The notes under the pieces: model-generated
Told to the model about the DNA's origin: nothing
The model's database searches: none
Seen by the model: only the letters and a program-made list of their open reading frames with translations
Position numbers and translations under genes: made by a program
Source of the DNA: Nitzschia sp. pyKryTriq1
Taxonomy: Eukaryota > Bacillariophyta > Bacillariophyceae > Bacillariales > Bacillariaceae
NCBI GenBank assembly: GCA_956465555.1
Contig: OY101117.1
Span: 1,240,001 to 1,304,000, forward strand
Direction of reading: 5' to 3'
Length of the DNA stretch: 64,000 nucleotides
Shown here: positions 60,599 to 64,000 of the stretch, piece by piece
Layout: the number at the start of each line of letters is the position of its first letter
Position numbering within the stretch: the first letter of the stretch is position 1

Positions 60599-61300
60599 AT
60601 GAGTGGTGGTCGGGATGGTTTGCCGGAGAAATACGTCCTCGTCCTGCAATCGACAATGGCGGGCACCCGAGCTCAGACCTCGAACTCGGACATGGCTCTA
60701 ACCATACTTCGAGCAAAAGGAATCGAGCCAGTGATACTGGATGCTTCAGACCCAGAGAACAAGGAACGCCGAGATGAACTCTTCGAAGCTAGTGGTTTGC
60801 GGGGAAACTTCCCACAGATATTTAAGGTGGATGGGAAAACAACAACTTTTCTTGGCGACTTTGACGAATTGCAAGCCATGAACGAGGATGGAGCGCTGGT
60901 AGAGCTTTCTGCTTCGATTAAATCTGGCGACGACGTCGGATCTGAACAGCCACCAATACCTGTGCGAGTTGACAGCACAAACCCTTCCCTCGATCCCGAC
61001 GAAGATAGTTCAGACGACGAAGAGGAGACGTCATATGATGGAGAAGGGGCGTCAGATGAGGAAGGGGAAGAGGAAGAAGGTGATGATGGTGCTGCTGCTG
61101 CTGCTGATGATGATGATAGAACGGATACTGAAAGCGGCGAAGCGAATCCCGAAGACGAAGGAACTAGATCTTTGCAAGAGTTCGGAGAAGGAAAGAAGGC
61201 CGAGGACACCAAAAACTACAACAAAATGGTTCAGATTCTTGCAGTCGCCGTTTGTTTGTTTTTGATTCTGGATGTAGTTTTGGTCGTAGTCACGAAGTAA
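60599..61300 (+). CDS. SH3BGR/glutaredoxin-like protein with C-terminal membrane tail
   Basis: Start set at the ATG of MSGGRDGLPEKY; 233 residues. Residues 10-100 have a thioredoxin-like fold of the SH3BGR type: KYVLVLQSTMAG, GIEPVILDASDPENKERRDE, GNFPQIFKVDGKTTTFLGDFDELQAMNEDG. There is no CxxC, so redox activity is unlikely. A long acidic stretch (EDSSDDEEETSYDGEGASDE) follows, matching the Glu-rich tail of SH3BGR proteins. The last 20 residues (ILAVAVCLFLILDVVLVVVT) form a tail anchor, so it is probably set in the ER, mitochondrial or other cytosol-facing membrane. Confidence 0.8.
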   Translation: MSGGRDGLPEKYVLVLQSTMAGTRAQTSNSDMALTILRAKGIEPVILDASDPENKERRDELFEASGLRGNFPQIFKVDGKTTTFLGDFDELQAMNEDGALVELSASIKSGDDVGSEQPPIPVRVDSTNPSLDPDEDSSDDEEETSYDGEGASDEEGEEEEGDDGAAAAADDDDRTDTESGEANPEDEGTRSLQEFGEGKKAEDTKNYNKMVQILAVAVCLFLILDVVLVVVTK

Positions 61301-62634
61301 GAAGTATCCGCATGCGCCTTTCCCCATGGACATTGAGCTGCAAGTGGAAATACTTGCCGCGGGCTAGAGTAGCTGGTTCGAGCCAACACCCTTGCTGCGC
61401 CATCAGCAGCCAGGCTAACTTTACTCCTCCTTTGCTTGAAAAGACTATTGAACCGAGCCATTCGTAATAGCCTGGATGGGGTAAAAGAAAGAGCATGAGA
61501 CGAGTGAGTATTCGTATCGGTATAAAAAACAACACGCGATTTCGATGATTGACCCATTCGACCTCGCTTCTTGCTTCAATGTATCGCGCCAGTCGTGGTA
61601 CAAGTACCGGTGTGGACCGGTATGGTATGATGATTTAGAGGCCGATTTTGACGCTCTGCTAAGTTGTATGCCAAAAATATTTCGGTCGTGGTTTCCCTTA
61701 TCTATTTGCTGTTCGCCCTAATCTCTAAATCACAGTTCCACTTCGTCTAATCTGTTCTTTCGACGGCACTGCAAAGAGAGAAAGAGAACTTCACACAACA
61801 CAAACACGATTTTGAAGTAGTTGTTTAAAGCCACAATGCCAATCTGATCTACGGACCATTGGTCAGTCCATATTCAATTCTACGATTAGACCAAATCGAG
61901 CTTCCTAAAGCTAATATTCTTAGTCTCTACTAGAGTCATCAGCACATAAAAATATTTGTTGCGAATGAAGAGGCAAGTAGTCCGTGAAAGCCCGCTCTCT
62001 TGAAAGTTATAATGAGAAAAGGCAAAAGTGGCGATAACTCCAACTTCATGGCATCATCAAGAATGGAATCCTCCTTCTCGTCATCGTCAGCGCCTATCCA
62101 AAAGGGAAGCAACCATGTCAAATGCGACTACCATGTCCCACCGCCAAGCCACGCCCGCAAACTTCTACAGTGCAATGACGACAAGAGCCAACCTCGAAGT
62201 CTCAGTCAAACTGAAGCAGCCAGAAAGCCAGACTGGTGGAAGCAATCCATGCAAAAGAGCACCAAGAACCTCTTTGAGGATGTAGAACCGATAGAATCTC
62301 GGCACATGTCCATCTCTTGAGCTGAACATCAATCGAATGGGCTCACAAAGAAATGATGGAAGGTATTGCCACAGGAGTATACGAATATTCCGTGCAAAAT
62401 ACACAGAGCGACACTGATCACGTGCCGCGTAATGTCTCCATAGGCAAAATCCATTTTTGAAACACAGTCGCTGTGCAGTAGTGCTGAATATCTTCGTACA
62501 CAAGATCGTCAGTTTATGAAACACTTCCAAATGGATGTCGCATCCCACACAAAAACAAGGCCAGCGCGGGAAGGCACTGCCTGTCAAGGTCCCATGCATA
62601 TCACGGCAAGGCGTCTCATTTCGTGTGGCCACCA
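61301..62634. other. Intergenic region with one possible small gene
   Basis: 1.3 kb. Apart from the small frame at 62012 no gene is supported. A minus frame at 62165-62635 adjoins the PIG-S-like gene's 3' end and has an unlikely Cys/Phe-rich composition. Confidence 0.5.
62012..62320 (+). CDS. Possible small protein, unknown function
   Basis: ATG-started frame of 102 residues. Ser-rich beginning (ASSRMESSFSSSSAPIQKG), then EAARKPDWWKQSMQKSTKNL near the end, which is unusual for a chance frame in keeping order of Trp, Lys and acidic residues. No family recognised. It lies tail-to-tail with the PIG-S-like gene. Confidence 0.35.
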   Translation: MRKGKSGDNSNFMASSRMESSFSSSSAPIQKGSNHVKCDYHVPPPSHARKLLQCNDDKSQPRSLSQTEAARKPDWWKQSMQKSTKNLFEDVEPIESRHMSIS

Positions 62635-63894
62635 TTAGTCTGTTTTCGCTTTCTTTTGTTCTTTCTCGCTCTTGTTTCGTTTCTTCTCCTTGTAACGTTT
62701 GAACTCTTTGATGGCTCCCGCTAGAAAAGGGAGGAACAGAGGGAATAAGAGAGGCGCAAAAATTGCTGCGTAATGCTCGATTGGAAACTCTGTTTGTATG
62801 CTCTTTTTCGTCAAAATGGATTCCATATCCTTGTACAATTTTACAAGCGCACCGTAGTGTTCCTTCAAGGAACCCTCAGAAGAAGATTCAAGTTCTATCG
62901 GGGCTTCCAACAGATGCTCCGTTCTTGAGAACAATTGTATTATCTCTTTGGAGATCCCCTGAATCGCCGAGTGCCAGTACCAATTCTCGTACCAAGTGGG
63001 GAAGGAGCCATCTGCATCCAGACCTGCTTGCGTGGGGATTCCGACCTTGTGCGAAAGCCATTGGCCAACGGACGAGGCGTCCAAACCTCCCACCATGAAA
63101 ATATCCGTGCCTTCCTTTCCAACTTCAAATGTGGATTTCTCTTCAGGTGCAAGGGCGGGAATATAAAGGATCAAGTCATGCCCCTCAGAAGAGGGCAGGT
63201 TCAGCGCATCCAAAATCTCTGCGACTTGCACCTCAGTCACCCTGGGGAGGTGGGGAGGCCTAATTTCAACCGTGTCTTCTTCTGACGATTCTTCTGGGAC
63301 AATCAACTTTTCTGTATAAGGTTCTACCACGGTCATTTGAACTTTTACTGTCTCCACGCAAGGCCAGTCTTGGAGCCGCGCTATTTCCTCTTCCAGCGAG
63401 GCTGCCAGAGATTGCGCCTCACTAGCGAGGTTATTCGACCGTTCTAGCACCAAATGCACAGTCAGTAGGAATGGAAGTGAAACTTTCGGCATGGCAAGAG
63501 CGGCTAGTTGTGTTTCCTTGCTGAATAGGAGCATACTCGATTGACGCACAACCAACCGTGGCGGATCCTGAGGCTGGATAGGGGGACACCACCAGAAGAT
63601 CTGACCTTGTACTACCGGCGACTCGGGCTGACTGCACACAATGACGGCGTTCGGATTCCTCTTCCACTCCATACCCGTATCGGGGTGTAGATGCTTGTTT
63701 ACTTGCACCAAGGGGAGTCCGAGAGGAGCTTCTAATGGTGGCAGCTGGAATTGTGTTTCATCGGAAGATTGCCAATACGCCTGCGTACACAAGACATCGC
63801 CATTTCGACAGAGCCCGTAGTAAAAAGACCACAGCGCCAAGGCTACCAGCTCAAAGAAAGCTAGGCTTTGAATGTACAAGCGAGTTCCCGCCAT
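62635..63894 (-). CDS. PIG-S-like GPI transamidase subunit
   Basis: Single exon, 419 residues. One membrane segment near the N-terminus (about 8-28) and one near the C-terminus (about 370-392, IFAPLLFPLFLPFLAGAI) followed by a basic tail (KRYKEKKRNKSEKEQKKAKT). The part between would face the ER lumen. This two-anchor layout, the LPFLLTVHLVLE and LILYIPALAP strands, and the C-terminal FPIEHYAAIFAPLLFP fit PIG-S/Gpi17, which helps attach GPI anchors to proteins in the ER. The likeness is in layout and a few motifs, so the call is moderate. Confidence 0.55.
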   Translation of the reverse strand: MAGTRLYIQSLAFFELVALALWSFYYGLCRNGDVLCTQAYWQSSDETQFQLPPLEAPLGLPLVQVNKHLHPDTGMEWKRNPNAVIVCSQPESPVVQGQIFWWCPPIQPQDPPRLVVRQSSMLLFSKETQLAALAMPKVSLPFLLTVHLVLERSNNLASEAQSLAASLEEEIARLQDWPCVETVKVQMTVVEPYTEKLIVPEESSEEDTVEIRPPHLPRVTEVQVAEILDALNLPSSEGHDLILYIPALAPEEKSTFEVGKEGTDIFMVGGLDASSVGQWLSHKVGIPTQAGLDADGSFPTWYENWYWHSAIQGISKEIIQLFSRTEHLLEAPIELESSSEGSLKEHYGALVKLYKDMESILTKKSIQTEFPIEHYAAIFAPLLFPLFLPFLAGAIKEFKRYKEKKRNKSEKEQKKAKTD

Positions 63895-64000
63895 GATACT
63901 CTCTGCAACAACGGTTGGGGTTTAAGGTCGATTGCAGGTACCGGTATTGTGTATTGTGACCTCCGACCTCTTGCTTGTCTTGTGGTTATGAACACTACTA

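Noticed and set aside
61360-61420. GGTTCGAGCC, resembling a tRNA T-arm
   Set aside because: The flanking bases do not pair into a T-stem or acceptor stem, and no A-box lies upstream.
62165-62635. Minus-strand frame next to the PIG-S-like gene
   Set aside because: Cys/Phe/Trp-rich with no family likeness, and it overlaps a more plausible small plus-strand frame.

Overview
The window reads as nuclear DNA of a diatom, or a close stramenopile relative with a complex plastid. Evidence: intron-poor, densely packed single genes on both strands with no operons; short GT-AG introns of 70-145 bp; several proteins starting with a signal peptide followed by a cleavage-site phenylalanine (APLNAF, QSIGFT, DGAAFQ, GVSAFT, DAIAFS), the signature of bipartite plastid targeting in these algae; and gene types typical of diatoms (ABC1 kinases, a secreted double-SET protein, plastid arginine synthesis). 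The species cannot be told from sequence alone.

Layout. 1-8.4 kb: a HAD hydrolase cut by the window edge, a plastid Mpv17-like membrane protein, a double-SET protein and a large protein of unknown function. 9.3-16 kb: argC (4 exons), a nuclear-type motif protein, syntaxin-16-like Qa-SNARE, thymidylate kinase and a small secreted protein. 16-24 kb: a kaptin-like beta-propeller, a DEP-domain flavin disulfide oxidoreductase and an ERI1/phosphoglycerate-mutase fusion whose catalytic residues are largely substituted. 24-34 kb: an F-box-like protein, a zinc-ribbon-like protein, molybdenum cofactor sulfurase, a two-repeat secretory protein, the rRNA processing factor Fcf2 and argininosuccinate synthase. 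34-38 kb: a long gene-poor, AT-rich stretch with one orphan ORF lacking an ATG. 38-49.8 kb: DNA ligase I with two PIP boxes, a 144-bp MITE, an ABC1 kinase, MTFP1, a Gfo/Idh/MocA oxidoreductase and a TMEM184/OST-alpha protein. 50-64 kb: several diatom-type unknowns, SRP54, a plastid CPBP protease, an SH3BGR-like tail-anchored thioredoxin-fold protein and a PIG-S-like protein.

The genes are mostly unrelated housekeeping functions. Two belong to arginine metabolism (argC at 9.3 kb and argininosuccinate synthase at 32.8 kb), but they lie 22 kb apart among unrelated genes, so clustering is not implied. Intergenic spaces share a striking vocabulary of palindromes built on TACCGGTA and GTAC. The items most worth a second look are the degenerate exonuclease-mutase fusion, the DEP-oxidoreductase fusion, the tandem PIP boxes, the CACTA-like MITE, a dispersed repeat found upstream of two genes, and the TACCGGTA enrichment.

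Starts were set on ATG codons. In several genes the longest open frame begins upstream at a non-ATG codon, and those extensions were dropped.
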